A stretch of 64,000 nt of DNA, from the NCBI GenBank assembly GCA_041586155.1, contig JBFHAT010000003.1, positions 1 through 64,000 on the forward strand, in the 5' to 3' direction. Shown one piece after another: positions 51,918 through 61,208 of this stretch. The stretch comes from JBFGJH01 sp041586155. Lineage in GTDB: Bacteria > Actinomycetota > Acidimicrobiia > Spongiisociales > JAENVV01. Below the pieces are notes generated by a model that saw nothing but the letters and a program-made list of their open reading frames with translations, searched no databases and was not told the DNA's origin. Position 1 is the stretch's first letter. The number at the start of each line of letters is the position of its first letter. A program made the translations under genes and the position numbers.

Positions 51918-52865
51918 TCAGACCGCCGAGCGGATGATGCCCTCCAGGTCGGATTGGTGGGCCTGCCATCCGAACAGCTCCATTGCCAGCCTGGGATCAG
52001 CCACCAACTCGGCCGGATCGCCCTCCCGCCGGGGGGCGAACTCCCACGGCACCGTCCATCCCGTTACATGTTCGACGGACTTGATCATCTCCAGTACCGA
52101 GCACCCCGTGCCGGTGCCGAGGTTGGCGGCGGTCGACGATCCGCCGGCCCTCAAGTAGTCGACCGCGGCCAGGTGGGCGAGCCCGAGGTCGGCGACGTGG
52201 ATGTAGTCGCGAATCGCCGTCCCGTCGGGCGTGGGATAGTCGGAGCCGAATACGGACAGACTCTCCGATCGACCCGATGCCGCGGCGAGCACCAGCGGAA
52301 GGAGGTGAGTCTCCGGCTCGTGCGCCTCGCGCCGCCGCTCCGTGCCTCCGGCGGCGTTGAAATATCGCAGCGCCACTGACCTCATGCCGTGTGGGCGCTG
52401 CATGTACCCCAGCATTTGCTCCACCGCCAGCTTGGTCCAGCCATAGGGACTCGTGGGGCTGGTTGGATGGCTTTCGGGGATCGGTACCTGGATCGGATCG
52501 CCGTAGACAGCGGCCGATGACGAGAACACGAAGCTCTCCACGCCCGCCTTTCCGAGCTCGTCGAGCAAGCTGATCGTCTGGCCCACGTTCATGTCGAAAT
52601 ACAAGCCGGGGTCGCGCGTGCTCTCGCCGACTGCGATGTAACCGGCGAAGTGGATCACGGCGTCGGGACGTTGCTCGGCGAGTAGCCGGCCGACCAGGTC
52701 GCGGTCGCCGACCGATCCCACGGTGAGGCGAGCATCCGGGTGGACGGCCGATTCGTGGCCCCGCGACAGGTCGTCGAGCACGACGACGTCGTCGCCTCTC
52801 TCTACCAGCAGGTCGACGACGACCGAACCGATGTAGCCGGCGCCCCCTGTCACCAAGATCGTCAT
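51918..52865 (-). CDS. galE: UDP-glucose 4-epimerase
   Basis: 315 residues from ATG 52865, which shares one base with the galK stop (TGATG). NAD motif TGGAGYIGSVVVDLL, HFAGYIAVGES, the catalytic Ser region FVFSSSAAVYGDP and the YGWTK form of YxxxK are all in place, as is ALRYFNAAGG. It interconverts UDP-glucose and UDP-galactose and, with galK, handles galactose; it can also feed UDP-galactose to surface glycan synthesis. The frame upstream of 52865 lies antisense-like within galK and is not coding. Confidence 0.93.
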   Translation of the reverse strand: MTILVTGGAGYIGSVVVDLLVERGDDVVVLDDLSRGHESAVHPDARLTVGSVGDRDLVGRLLAEQRPDAVIHFAGYIAVGESTRDPGLYFDMNVGQTISLLDELGKAGVESFVFSSSAAVYGDPIQVPIPESHPTSPTSPYGWTKLAVEQMLGYMQRPHGMRSVALRYFNAAGGTERRREAHEPETHLLPLVLAAASGRSESLSVFGSDYPTPDGTAIRDYIHVADLGLAHLAAVDYLRAGGSSTAANLGTGTGCSVLEMIKSVEHVTGWTVPWEFAPRREGDPAELVADPRLAMELFGWQAHQSDLEGIIRSAV

Positions 52866-53995
52866 CAGAGGTGCTCGAGACGGGCGCCCGGGCCCGGCGT
52901 CGTGGCGAAGATGGAAGGAACGAGTCCGGTCTGGCGGTGGAACGCGTGCGTCACCTCTTCGACGAAGGCCTGGGTGGCCGCGCGGTCGACGAGCGCGACG
53001 GCTGCCCCTCCGAATCCGGCGCCGGTGAGCCGGGCACCCAGACATCCTGGAGCATGGCGTGCCAGGGCGGTGATCGCATCGAGGGCCGGGGTCGACACCT
53101 CGAAATCGCGAGCCAAGCTCTCGTGGCTTTCGTTCATCAGTTTGCCCATCATCATGCGGTCTCCTCCCGCGGCCCGGAACGACGCTACGCGCTCGTTCTC
53201 CGTGATCACGTGCGTTCCTCGCCGCATCTCGACCGGTGAGAGGCGTGCAGCATGGCGGTCCAGCTGACCGAGTGTGGCGAACCGCAACGAGGGGACGCCC
53301 AGCGTAGCGGCGACCCGCTCGCAGGCTGCCCTTCGCTCGTTGTATTCCGAATCGACCAGGCCGCGACGCGTGCTCGTGTCCATGACCACCGTGGTGGTGT
53401 CGGAGGGCAACGCCACCGACTCCGTCTCGTTCGTGTGGCAGTCGATGAAGAGGGCGGTCCCTTCTGTCGCTGCTGCCGATACGAGCTGATCCATGATGCC
53501 GCTGTTCATGCCGACCCATTCATTCTCAGCCCGCTGGGCCAGCAGCGCCATCTCCAGCGGGTCCCAATCAACGCCGACGGTGAAGGCGACCAGGGAGGCG
53601 ATCTCGAGAGCGGCGGACGACGACAATCCCGAACCCCGGGGCACGTCGCTGGCGATGACTCCCTCCCAACCCCGCAGCGTTTTGCCGGCCTTCTGCAGCT
53701 CGTTTGCGACCCCGATCAAATAGTTGCTCCACGCCCGTGGCCGGGCTCTCATCTTGCTGAACCCGAACTGAACCCGGCTCCCGAGGTCGTCGGCCACTGC
53801 GTCCACCCAGTCGCCATCGATGGGCGTGAACGCGATCCACGTGCGGAGGTGAAGCGCCATGGGAAGGACGAAGCCGTCCTGGTAGTCCGTGTGGTCGCCG
53901 ATCAGATTGACCCGTCCGGGAGCCGACGCCAGATGGGTCGGTGGCGTGCCGAAGGTCTGCCGATAGGCGTCGATTGCCCGGTCGCGTCCGATCAT
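52865..53995 (-). CDS. galK: Galactokinase
   Basis: 376 residues. The galactokinase signature APGRVNLIGDHTDYQDGFVLP is near the N-terminus. The GHMP ATP-binding loop is PRGSGLSSSAALEIAS and the C-terminal GHMP motif is GARLTGAGFGGAAVALV. It phosphorylates galactose at C1. It is the first gene of galK-galE. Its promoter TTGACC-N18-TAGGCT ends 6 nt before the ATG, so the mRNA is leaderless. No galT is seen in this window. Confidence 0.94.
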   Translation of the reverse strand: MIGRDRAIDAYRQTFGTPPTHLASAPGRVNLIGDHTDYQDGFVLPMALHLRTWIAFTPIDGDWVDAVADDLGSRVQFGFSKMRARPRAWSNYLIGVANELQKAGKTLRGWEGVIASDVPRGSGLSSSAALEIASLVAFTVGVDWDPLEMALLAQRAENEWVGMNSGIMDQLVSAAATEGTALFIDCHTNETESVALPSDTTTVVMDTSTRRGLVDSEYNERRAACERVAATLGVPSLRFATLGQLDRHAARLSPVEMRRGTHVITENERVASFRAAGGDRMMMGKLMNESHESLARDFEVSTPALDAITALARHAPGCLGARLTGAGFGGAAVALVDRAATQAFVEEVTHAFHRQTGLVPSIFATTPGPGARLEHL

Positions 53996-54001
53996 CGCCG
54001 G

Positions 54002-54031
54002 AGCCTATTGCCAGGGTTCTGCGAGGGTCAA
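54002..54031 (-). promoter_or_regulatory. Putative galK promoter
   Basis: On the minus strand TTGACC (54026-54031) and TAGGCT (54002-54007) are 18 bp apart; the ATG of galK follows after 6 nt. The -35 box overlaps the stop of the upstream DUF445 gene (54028-54030). Same box spacing and start distance as the promoter of the 843-residue gene, but without a palindrome. Confidence 0.6.
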
Positions 54032-55287
54032 CCGAAGAGGTGCACGGCGCCGTGGATCGCCACTCCGACCAGTCCTCCGACCAGTGTCCCGTTGATGCGG
54101 ACGAACTGGAGGTCCCGTCCGACCTGAAGCTCGAGGCGGCGGCTCGTTTCCTCGGCGTCCCATTTGGCGACGGTCGATGCGACCGCATCGGCGACGTGGT
54201 CCCCGGACTCGCGGACGAGTTGGCTGGCCAGGCGTTCTGCCCATTCGTTGATACGCGCCTGCAGCGACTCGTCCTCTTGGATGCGGTGGCCGGCGTCGAC
54301 GATCGCGTCGGTGATGCGCATCCGCAGCTCGGAGTCGGCTTGAGCCGCCGCGGCCTGGATTTGGCCGGCGAGGTCGGCGACGATCCTGTCGATCCATTCG
54401 GCCACTTCGGGACGCTCGAGTAACTCGTCCCGGAAGTCGTTGACGCGCTGCTGCACCTCGGGGTTCTCGCGCAAGTCGATTGCCAGCTCTTCCATGTGCA
54501 GCTCGAGCTGCTTGCGCATCGGGTGGCGTTCGTCGTGGATGAGCTCCGCCAGGAAACGCTGCACTCCGAGATAGATGCGATCGAACACCCGGTTGTCGAT
54601 CTCGTCGGGAACCCACCAAGGCGACTCGGCGTGCAGACGCTGGCGCAATAGGGCTTTCTGGTCGCTGAGGATGCCCGAAACCGACCGAAGCATGCTGGAA
54701 ACGACGGGACGATGATGCCCATGAGCGAGGATCCAGTCCGTTGCCGACCCGATCGCGGGTCCCGGGTCGATCTGGCGGAGTCGGTCGGCCGCCAGCCTGC
54801 GAAGTCGCTCGCGGTAGTCGTCGCCCTCGAGCGACTCGGCGACCACTCCTACGATCACCGACACCTGCCCCGCCACCGTGGCGGCATTGTCGCGGTCGGT
54901 CAACCATGCCCCGACCTTGCGCGCAGGATCGGCCTGGCGGAGGCGTGCCAGCAGATGCTCCTGATCGAGGAAGTTGTGACGGATGAACTCACCCAATCCG
55001 ATGCCGATCGCCTCCTTGCCGCGAGGGATCAGGGCGGTGTGAGGAATCGGGATGCCCAGCGGGTGCCGAAACAGCGCGGTCACTGCGAACCAATCAGCCA
55101 TGCCGCCCACCATGGCCGCCTCGGCTGCTGCTCGTAGGTACCCCCAGCCGCCGCTGCCGTCGGTGAGGAACGTCGCAACGAACACCAGCGCCGCCAGCAC
55201 CAGCAAGCCGGACGCCCGCCGCTTGGCAGCCCGGAGGCGGCGGGAGCGTCGTTCGTCGAATTCGATCGTGGTGGCCGGCAGGGTCAC
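54028..55287 (-). CDS. DUF445 membrane-associated protein
   Basis: 419 residues from GTG 55287 (a GTG one codon upstream is also in frame). TAACAT at 55294-55299 lies 6 nt before this codon, which favours it. An N-terminal hydrophobic helix (ASGLLVLAALVFVATFL) is followed by the DUF445 hallmark AAAEAAMVGGMADWFAVTALFRHPLG and IPHTALIPRGKEAIGIGLGEF. A long helical body and a C-terminal hydrophobic helix (GTLVGGLVGVAIHGAVHLF) complete it. Function unknown; probably membrane-anchored by both ends. Confidence 0.88.
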   Translation of the reverse strand: MTLPATTIEFDERRSRRLRAAKRRASGLLVLAALVFVATFLTDGSGGWGYLRAAAEAAMVGGMADWFAVTALFRHPLGIPIPHTALIPRGKEAIGIGLGEFIRHNFLDQEHLLARLRQADPARKVGAWLTDRDNAATVAGQVSVIVGVVAESLEGDDYRERLRRLAADRLRQIDPGPAIGSATDWILAHGHHRPVVSSMLRSVSGILSDQKALLRQRLHAESPWWVPDEIDNRVFDRIYLGVQRFLAELIHDERHPMRKQLELHMEELAIDLRENPEVQQRVNDFRDELLERPEVAEWIDRIVADLAGQIQAAAAQADSELRMRITDAIVDAGHRIQEDESLQARINEWAERLASQLVRESGDHVADAVASTVAKWDAEETSRRLELQVGRDLQFVRINGTLVGGLVGVAIHGAVHLFG

Positions 55288-55316
55288 CACGACATGTTAT
55301 TGGCGAATCGCGCTAC

Positions 55317-56063
55317 TCAGCGATGTTCGGGGTTGGGAAAGTCAAACCGGCAGCCCGCATCCCACTCTGATCGCTGATTGCCGTGCGCGGGGATTCCTCC
55401 GGCGTCCCGCAAGAGCCTGGCCATGTGCAGCAGGTTCCACGTCATGAAGGTGGTGTTCCGGTTGGTGAAGTCGTTCTCGGGGCCGCCCGATCCCTCGTCG
55501 AGGTAGGACGGGCCCGGTCCGGCCTCGCCGATCCAACCGGCGTCGGCCTGCGGTGGGATCAGGTAACCCAGATGCTGCAATGCGTACAGAACGCTCATCG
55601 AGCAGTGCTTGACGCCGTCTTCGTTGCCGGTCACGAGACATCCGGCTACCCGGCCGTAGTAGGCGTATTGTCCCGAATCGTTGAGTTGGCTGCTGTTGGC
55701 GTACAGCCGCTCGATGAGCGACGTGCACACCGAAGACTTCTCGCCCAACCAGATTGGCGTGCCGATGACCAGAATGTCGGCTGCGATGACTTTGGCGAAC
55801 AGCTCCGGCCAGTCGTCGCTGGAGAACCCGTGCGCGGTCATGTCGGGCCAAACACCGGGTGGCAGGTCATGGTCGACGGCCCGGATCATCTCGACTGCCA
55901 CGCCGTTGACCCGCATGATCTCAGCCGAGATGTCCATGAGCCCTTGTGTGTGCGACAGCTGTGGGCTGGGCTTCAGCGTGCAGTTGATGAAGATCGCCGA
56001 GAGGTCCGAGAAGTCCCAGTCGTGGGATTCGCAGAGTTCTTGCTGTCGGGGAGTCAGAGGCAT
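55317..56063 (-). CDS. Flavodoxin-like NAD(P)H-dependent oxidoreductase
   Basis: 248 residues. AGAAAGGAC before the ATG is an extended Shine-Dalgarno match. The flavodoxin fold is visible in AIFINCTLKPSPQLSHTQGL (phosphate loop), DILVIGTPIWLGEKSSVCTS (second FMN loop) and AGCLVTGNEDGVKHCS. It belongs to the NADPH-dependent FMN reductase/flavodoxin-2 group, likely binding FMN and reducing quinones or other small acceptors. Cytosolic. Single gene facing no obvious partner. Confidence 0.85.
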   Translation of the reverse strand: MPLTPRQQELCESHDWDFSDLSAIFINCTLKPSPQLSHTQGLMDISAEIMRVNGVAVEMIRAVDHDLPPGVWPDMTAHGFSSDDWPELFAKVIAADILVIGTPIWLGEKSSVCTSLIERLYANSSQLNDSGQYAYYGRVAGCLVTGNEDGVKHCSMSVLYALQHLGYLIPPQADAGWIGEAGPGPSYLDEGSGGPENDFTNRNTTFMTWNLLHMARLLRDAGGIPAHGNQRSEWDAGCRFDFPNPEHR

Positions 56064-56183
56064 GTCCCGTCCTTTCTGCGCATTGTCCGCGGAGGCTAGC
56101 CGCAGTGGTGTTTGGAGGGATCACCGCGCGACAACGGCGCCCCGCGGGCGCCGCCGTCACATCGTGGAAAGTGTCGCTGAGTC

Positions 56184-56396
56184 TCAGCCCCAGGTCACCA
56201 GCCGGAGGGTCGAAATCGGGCCCGAGCCGTCGCCGTCGACCACGACTGCGTTCTTGCCGTTTTCCCGGCCAGCCTCGATGGATGCAGGTGCCCCGCCCAC
56301 CGACGCCACGGCAACAGCGACCACGGCGATCAGAGCTACGAGTGCGAGAAGAACCCGGCGCTTGCCGTGATCCCAAGCAAGTCCGAAAGCTGCCAT
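56184..56396 (-). CDS. Small single-pass membrane protein
   Basis: 70 residues. AGAAAGGAC, the same strong Shine-Dalgarno as the neighbour, lies upstream of ATG 56396. A basic start (WDHGKRR) leads into one hydrophobic helix (VLLALVALIAVVAVAVASVG), then a short Gly/Asp-rich tail (DGDGSGPISTLRLVTWG). It could be a membrane protein or a secreted peptide cut after the helix. No family recognised. The strong ribosome-binding site is the main argument that it is real. Confidence 0.5.
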   Translation of the reverse strand: MAAFGLAWDHGKRRVLLALVALIAVVAVAVASVGGAPASIEAGRENGKNAVVVDGDGSGPISTLRLVTWG

Positions 56397-56483
56397 TGGA
56401 GTCGTCCTTTCTGGTCCGTACTCAGGAGTTATCGACGACAGCAGTCGAAATCTAGAGGGTCATCGGAGCGACATCCGATGTGA

Positions 56484-56897
56484 CTAGTCCCCGGAACGGG
56501 TCAGGGGGGCCGTCTCCACCATGATGCAACGGTCGCTGACGAACGCGACGCCGTTATCGGTGAGGCGGTCCATGAGGCTCGAGCTCTCGGCGCCGGGCTG
56601 AAGCCACACGTTGTCGAGGCCGAGTCGTCGCACCTCATCGGCCACCGACTCACCGATACCGGCCGGTACGACCATGTCGATCAGGTCAGGGGACTCCGGG
56701 AGCGCTGAAAGGGAGGGATAGGCCCGGTCGCCGTCCACGGTGGCCCGATTGGGGTTGACGGCCACGACTCGGTACCCCTTTGCTTTCAGGTCGCGATAGA
56801 TCCGTCCGCCGAATTTGCCCGGTGTGTCCGTCGCTCCTACCACGGCGATGACGGTATCGGGGTCGGCCAACAGGCGTACGGTGTCCACTGCTCCCAT
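56484..56897 (-). CDS. CoA-binding-domain protein
   Basis: 137 residues from ATG 56897 (GTG 56900 also in frame). It shows the CoA_binding_2 Rossmann pattern: DTVIAVVGATDTPGKFGGRI, LKAKGYRVVAVNPN, YPSLSALPESPDLIDMVVPA and NVWLQPGAES. Such stand-alone proteins, like YccU, bind CoA or a nucleotide; their role is unknown. It follows the TPR gene by about 20 nt on the same strand and probably ends that operon. Confidence 0.88.
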   Translation of the reverse strand: MGAVDTVRLLADPDTVIAVVGATDTPGKFGGRIYRDLKAKGYRVVAVNPNRATVDGDRAYPSLSALPESPDLIDMVVPAGIGESVADEVRRLGLDNVWLQPGAESSSLMDRLTDNGVAFVSDRCIMVETAPLTRSGD

Positions 56898-56916
56898 CAC
56901 AACACCGCAGGCGCGC

Positions 56917-57729
56917 TCAACCTTCCCAGATCCGTAGACGATCGAGGTTCACCTCGGCTTCCGTGTTGCCCAGTTTGACCGCGTGCTGGTACGCCTCGCG
57001 TGCATCGCGAGATCGTCCTTCAAGCTCGAGTACCACGCCGAGATTGTTGGCGGCCACGCCGTCGTGACGAGCCGCCCCCCTCAAGACGCCCTCGGCTTCG
57101 CTGAGCTTTCCCCACTCGAGGAGCTTGGATCCGAGGGCGGCATCTGCCCCTGTCAGGCCATTGAGGGAAGCCGACCGGAGCAGGCGAGCGGAGCGTGCTC
57201 GGTCGGTCTCGCCCAACGCGGCGGCGACCGCGTCGTCGACCGTGTCGGGAAAGGCGATCACGGGATCGTCGGGAGGCGGGGGATCGGAGTTGCCGACGTC
57301 GGTCTCTCGATCAGTCGCCGGCTCGTCGGGCAGGGTCTCGCCCGCATCGGGAGGATCGCCCCCATCGAGGCTGAGGGCGGCAGCTGGCGACGTCGTCGAG
57401 GCCGTGGCCGATCCTCCGACGACCACACCAGCTTGCGACAGTTCGGCGAGCTGTTGGCCGACGTGGTTGCCGGCCAACCGGACGCGAGCGGGCAGCGTGG
57501 AGAGCATGGCGCGCGCCGTCACCGGTTCGATGCCAGTGACGCGAGCCAGCACATGCGCGGCCCGCTCGGTGTCCTCGACGGCCGTCACGATGACATCGGT
57601 GGTCACCTCCGGTTCGATGGCAGGCACCCGTACGGCTTCGGCGACGCGACGCCGACGCGCACGCCTACGGCTCGAGACGATCGACACGATGACGATGATG
57701 ATGAAAAGCGTGAAGAAGAAGTCGCTCAT
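56917..57729 (-). CDS. Membrane-anchored protein with L7/L12-like domain and C-terminal TPR/Sel1-like repeats
   Basis: 270 residues from ATG 57729, which overlaps the upstream stop as ATGA. Residues 4-19 form a membrane helix, then a very basic stretch (SSRRRARRRR). Residues ~44-105 (TTDVIVTAVEDTERAAHVLA to ELSQAGVVVGG) resemble the C-terminal domain of ribosomal protein L7/L12. A Pro/Asp-rich linker follows, and residues ~180-265 are helix pairs of TPR/Sel1 type (AALGETDRARSARLLRSASL, ALGSKLLEWGKLSEAEGVLR). Topology puts the bulk in the cytosol if the basic run stays inside. No known function. Confidence 0.72.
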   Translation of the reverse strand: MSDFFFTLFIIIVIVSIVSSRRRARRRRVAEAVRVPAIEPEVTTDVIVTAVEDTERAAHVLARVTGIEPVTARAMLSTLPARVRLAGNHVGQQLAELSQAGVVVGGSATASTTSPAAALSLDGGDPPDAGETLPDEPATDRETDVGNSDPPPPDDPVIAFPDTVDDAVAAALGETDRARSARLLRSASLNGLTGADAALGSKLLEWGKLSEAEGVLRGAARHDGVAANNLGVVLELEGRSRDAREAYQHAVKLGNTEAEVNLDRLRIWEG

Positions 57730-58442
57730 GAAGCGCCGATGGACACGTGGTGGCACTCTGAGCACACGCGACGCACGATCCCACCAGAGATGACGTTCTC
57801 CTCGAAGGTGTGGACGTGGTTGACTTTGCTTCGTATCCGATTCACGACACCAGCCCGAGCGACGGCGCGGTCTGTGATGTCGAGGACGATAGCGGTTTCG
57901 TCCTGGGTGACCTCGTGACTGGGGGCGTCGAAGGGGTCGCCACCCGGATGGTCATCTTCTGCCACTGCGGGTTCGTAGCCGTGAGCGAGGGTCCCGGCGG
58001 TCGAGCCGGGCGCAGGTGTGACGGCTCGGCGGCGCGGCGGGAGTGGTGGCTCCGAGGTAGTGGAGACAGGCGGCGTCGGGCTGCTCGCCGGCCGTGGCCC
58101 CACCGGTGTGACGGGTTGGTCGTCCTGCGATGCGCGCCGCCGTCGCCTGCGGACCCCACGCAGGCCCTGGTTCAACTTCAGCTCGAGCTCGGCGAGCTCG
58201 CGAGGCGCGTCATAGGCGAATGCCAACCGGTTGGCGGCTTCGAAGATGAATGACTCGTCGCCGAATGTGACCTTGAACAGGTCCCCCATGAAGCGATCGA
58301 ATGTGACGTCTTCGGGGTCCCACTTGCCCAGCACCACATCGGAGTCGTCTTGGATGACGACTGCGTCGTCGACGATCCCGATCTTGACCGCCAGCCCTGG
58401 TGTGGCTGTCTCGTCGATGCGTAGAAATCCCGTGTAATGCAT
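57726..58442 (-). CDS. Uncharacterised protein with C-terminal CxxC zinc-ribbon-like end
   Basis: 238 residues from ATG 58442, with AGGGA just upstream; the frame continues to 58541 without support. Residues 1-95 form a beta-rich domain (HYTGFLRIDETATPGLAVKI, VVLGKWDPEDVTFDRFMGDL, FEAANRLAFAYD). Next come basic residues (RRRRRR) and a Pro-rich linker. The end is VCSECHH, a lone CxxC that would need a partner to bind metal. It is translationally coupled to the L7/L12-like gene, so the two proteins may work together. I do not recognise a family. Confidence 0.7.
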   Translation of the reverse strand: MHYTGFLRIDETATPGLAVKIGIVDDAVVIQDDSDVVLGKWDPEDVTFDRFMGDLFKVTFGDESFIFEAANRLAFAYDAPRELAELELKLNQGLRGVRRRRRRASQDDQPVTPVGPRPASSPTPPVSTTSEPPLPPRRRAVTPAPGSTAGTLAHGYEPAVAEDDHPGGDPFDAPSHEVTQDETAIVLDITDRAVARAGVVNRIRSKVNHVHTFEENVISGGIVRRVCSECHHVSIGAS

Positions 58443-58547
58443 CTCGTCCCTGCCCGAAGGCCGCCCCTGGCCCCCGCCTCCCCTACACGGAGCCAACATC
58501 CGTGCCGTGCGAAGGCTCGCGGCTCCAATGCTAGCTGTCAAGGGGTT

Positions 58548-61100
58548 CTAGCTGATGATGCGCAGATGTGCGTGCTGGGACCGGTCGTCGCGCCGCGCCG
58601 GGGAGACGAGCGGTTTGCCTTCCACCAGCAGTGCACCCAGCTGGTCCAGGTCCAGTGGGCGGGAGATGAAGTATCCCTGGCCGGCGGCACAGCCAAGCTG
58701 ACGGAGTCGTTCGAGCTGCTTGCCGGTCTCGATTCCTTCGATGACGGAGTCCATGCCGATCGCTTGGCCGATCTGCAAGACCGTGCGAACCAACGGCGTC
58801 TCGTCGTCGAGACGTTCCACGAACGACTTGTCGATCTTGATGAGTTCGATCGGCAGTCGGTCCAAGTAGGCGAGCGAGCTGTACCCGGTACCGAAGTCGT
58901 CGATGGCGATGCGGACGCCCAATGCTCTCAGGTCGTCCAGCGTGTGGATCGCGGTCTGCATGACGATGTTCTCCGTGATCTCCAGGATGAGCAGCCCTCG
59001 GTCGACGTTGTGGACGTTGAGTCGGCGCCCGATCTCTCGCACGAGGTCCGGATCTGCGAGCTGGCGGGGAGAGAGGTTCACCGACATCGTGAGCCGACGT
59101 GCCGGGTAGCGGCTCTGCAGCACACCGAGGTCGGTGATTGCCTGGTCGAGCACCAGTCGTCCGATAGCGTCGATCTGGCCGGTCTCCTCGGCGAATGCGA
59201 TGAACTGGCCCGGTGGAACCTCTCCTCGGGTGGGGTGATCCCAGCGAACGAGCGCCTCCACGCCGGTGATCTCGCCTGAGAACAGGTCGACGATCGGTTG
59301 GTACTTGACGTGGAGCTCCTGACGTTCGAGGGCCTTGCGCAAATCGGCTTTCAGTTCCAGTCGCCGCACCAGCTCGGAATGCATCTCGTCCTCGAAGACG
59401 CGGTAGGTGCCTTTCGTCGACTGCTTGGCTGCATACATCGCAGCGTCGGCGTTGCGGAGCAGCTGGTCTGCTTCGATCGCCAGCCCGGCCCCAAAGGCCA
59501 CGCCGATGGACGTGCGGACTGCGAGATCGTGACCTTCGATTGCGAACGCCGGCTGCATCCCGGTGAGGATGCGCTCTGCGACGTCGGTGCCCTGGCGCGG
59601 GTCTGAGAGATCGGTGAGCAGGACCGCGAACTCATCGCCGCCGAGTCGCGCCACGACGTCGTTCGGGCGGGTCAGCGTGCGCAACCTGTTGGCGACCTGA
59701 ACGAGCAAGCTGTCTCCCGCAGCATGCCCGAGAGAGTCGTTGACGGTCTTGAAATCGTCGAGGTCCAAGAACAGCACGCCCACCAGGGCATTGGGTCCGG
59801 ACTCGATCGCTGCCTCGACCTGCTCGGTGAACAAGATGCGGTTGGCGAGCTGCGTCAACGAATCGTGGAGCGCCTGATGTCGGAGCTGGTCTTTGAGCTC
59901 GGTCAGCTGCATGAGCGAATCCTCGAGGCGACCGTTTTCGAGCGAGACGCTCACCTGCGAGGCGAACGTCTCCAAGAGCCGTACGTCGCTGCGGTCGAAC
60001 TCACTGACGTCTCCCAGGCGGTTGGCGAGCAACAACACGCCGAACACCTGCCCGTCGGATGTGAGGGGTGCGGCGATCACGTCGGTCATCGCCGCATCGC
60101 GACCGACGAACTTGGTGGTCGGTTCCTCGATGAATGCCGCTTCCCCGGTCTCGGAGATCTGTCGGAGCACAGCCAGCTCGGCACCCAACTCGACCGGCTG
60201 CATCGTCATCGCCCCACCGTCCGATCCGATGGCCGTGCGGTACGCCTGCTGATTGTCGTCCTCGGGAAGGAGCGTGATCTCCACCAGTTCTGCTTCGAAC
60301 ATGTTCTGGGCGAACTCTGCGGCAGCCATCAGCGCGGCCTCGATCTGCGGCGACGAATGGAGTGCGCGGGTCGCCTCGTACAGCGACTCGAGGCGCGACT
60401 TCTCGACCCGCTGCGAGATGTAGGCCCGGTATGCCAGGAACAGGACGACGGGGGGGACCAGCGCGAGCCATGCCGTCTCGGGCGCGGTCCACAGGATCGT
60501 GACTGCAACCAACGCCAGCGATGTGTTCATGGCCGCCGCCAGCGCAGTGATTCCGTATACCTCGAAACGCTCGTGGGTACCGATGCTCGAACCTGAGAGC
60601 TGGATGGCGGCGTTGATGAGGATGTTGGCAATGAGTACGGCGATCTGCATTGCCAGGATCGCCGCCACCCATCCGGCGAGCCCGAGCGGTTCGCCGAACG
60701 AGATGACGCTGCGGAATACGATCACCGCAACCGCCGATTCCAACGTCAGCTGCGCGAGGTTGAACGTCAGCTTCACCCACGGTTGACGCCGGTTGACCAC
60801 GAGAGCTGTGCCGTTGGCGAGGAGCTGCGCAGCGATGAATCCCAGCGGGCCCGTCATGAACAGGGCGACGACCATCGGGATCTCGCTCATCGAGAAGGAA
60901 TAGGCGTGACGGTTGAAGCGGATGTGAACGACCGTCACTTCGGCGAGGTAGAGCGTGAGCGCCAGAACCCACCACGAGACTTGGAACGCCTCCGGTCTCA
61001 GCGTCGTAACGTCGCGGATCGCCAGAATCAGCAGCGTTGCCGTCACGGTGATTCCGGCCGTCAGCAGCCAGACCCGCTTCGCTCCTGATTTCAGTCGCAT
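58548..61100 (-). CDS. Membrane GAF-GGDEF-EAL cyclic-di-GMP enzyme
   Basis: 850 residues. Residues ~10-230 contain about seven membrane helices. Residues ~240-400 are a GAF-like sensor domain (LYEATRALHSSPQIEAALMA to FASQVSVSLENGRLE). The GGDEF domain is intact (LGGDEFAVLL) and has an RPND I-site five residues upstream, for product inhibition. The EAL domain is intact (GVEALVRWDH, ITENIVMQT, IDDFGTGYSSLAYLDRLP). So it may both make and break c-di-GMP. A GAGG Shine-Dalgarno precedes the ATG. Confidence 0.93.
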   Translation of the reverse strand: MRLKSGAKRVWLLTAGITVTATLLILAIRDVTTLRPEAFQVSWWVLALTLYLAEVTVVHIRFNRHAYSFSMSEIPMVVALFMTGPLGFIAAQLLANGTALVVNRRQPWVKLTFNLAQLTLESAVAVIVFRSVISFGEPLGLAGWVAAILAMQIAVLIANILINAAIQLSGSSIGTHERFEVYGITALAAAMNTSLALVAVTILWTAPETAWLALVPPVVLFLAYRAYISQRVEKSRLESLYEATRALHSSPQIEAALMAAAEFAQNMFEAELVEITLLPEDDNQQAYRTAIGSDGGAMTMQPVELGAELAVLRQISETGEAAFIEEPTTKFVGRDAAMTDVIAAPLTSDGQVFGVLLLANRLGDVSEFDRSDVRLLETFASQVSVSLENGRLEDSLMQLTELKDQLRHQALHDSLTQLANRILFTEQVEAAIESGPNALVGVLFLDLDDFKTVNDSLGHAAGDSLLVQVANRLRTLTRPNDVVARLGGDEFAVLLTDLSDPRQGTDVAERILTGMQPAFAIEGHDLAVRTSIGVAFGAGLAIEADQLLRNADAAMYAAKQSTKGTYRVFEDEMHSELVRRLELKADLRKALERQELHVKYQPIVDLFSGEITGVEALVRWDHPTRGEVPPGQFIAFAEETGQIDAIGRLVLDQAITDLGVLQSRYPARRLTMSVNLSPRQLADPDLVREIGRRLNVHNVDRGLLILEITENIVMQTAIHTLDDLRALGVRIAIDDFGTGYSSLAYLDRLPIELIKIDKSFVERLDDETPLVRTVLQIGQAIGMDSVIEGIETGKQLERLRQLGCAAGQGYFISRPLDLDQLGALLVEGKPLVSPARRDDRSQHAHLRIIS

Positions 61101-61208
61101 TCGTCTACCTCGTCGATCTTTGCGGGCCGCAACCTAGACATATGCCGCCCAGATTCTGGGTATCGGCATCGGAGCCGGAGTCGTTGAGCGGTGCTCCGCG
61201 GACGATCG

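Noticed and set aside
56064..56412. Shared AGAAAGGAC upstream of two genes as a regulatory motif
   Set aside because: It is simply an extended match to the 16S rRNA anti-Shine-Dalgarno sequence.
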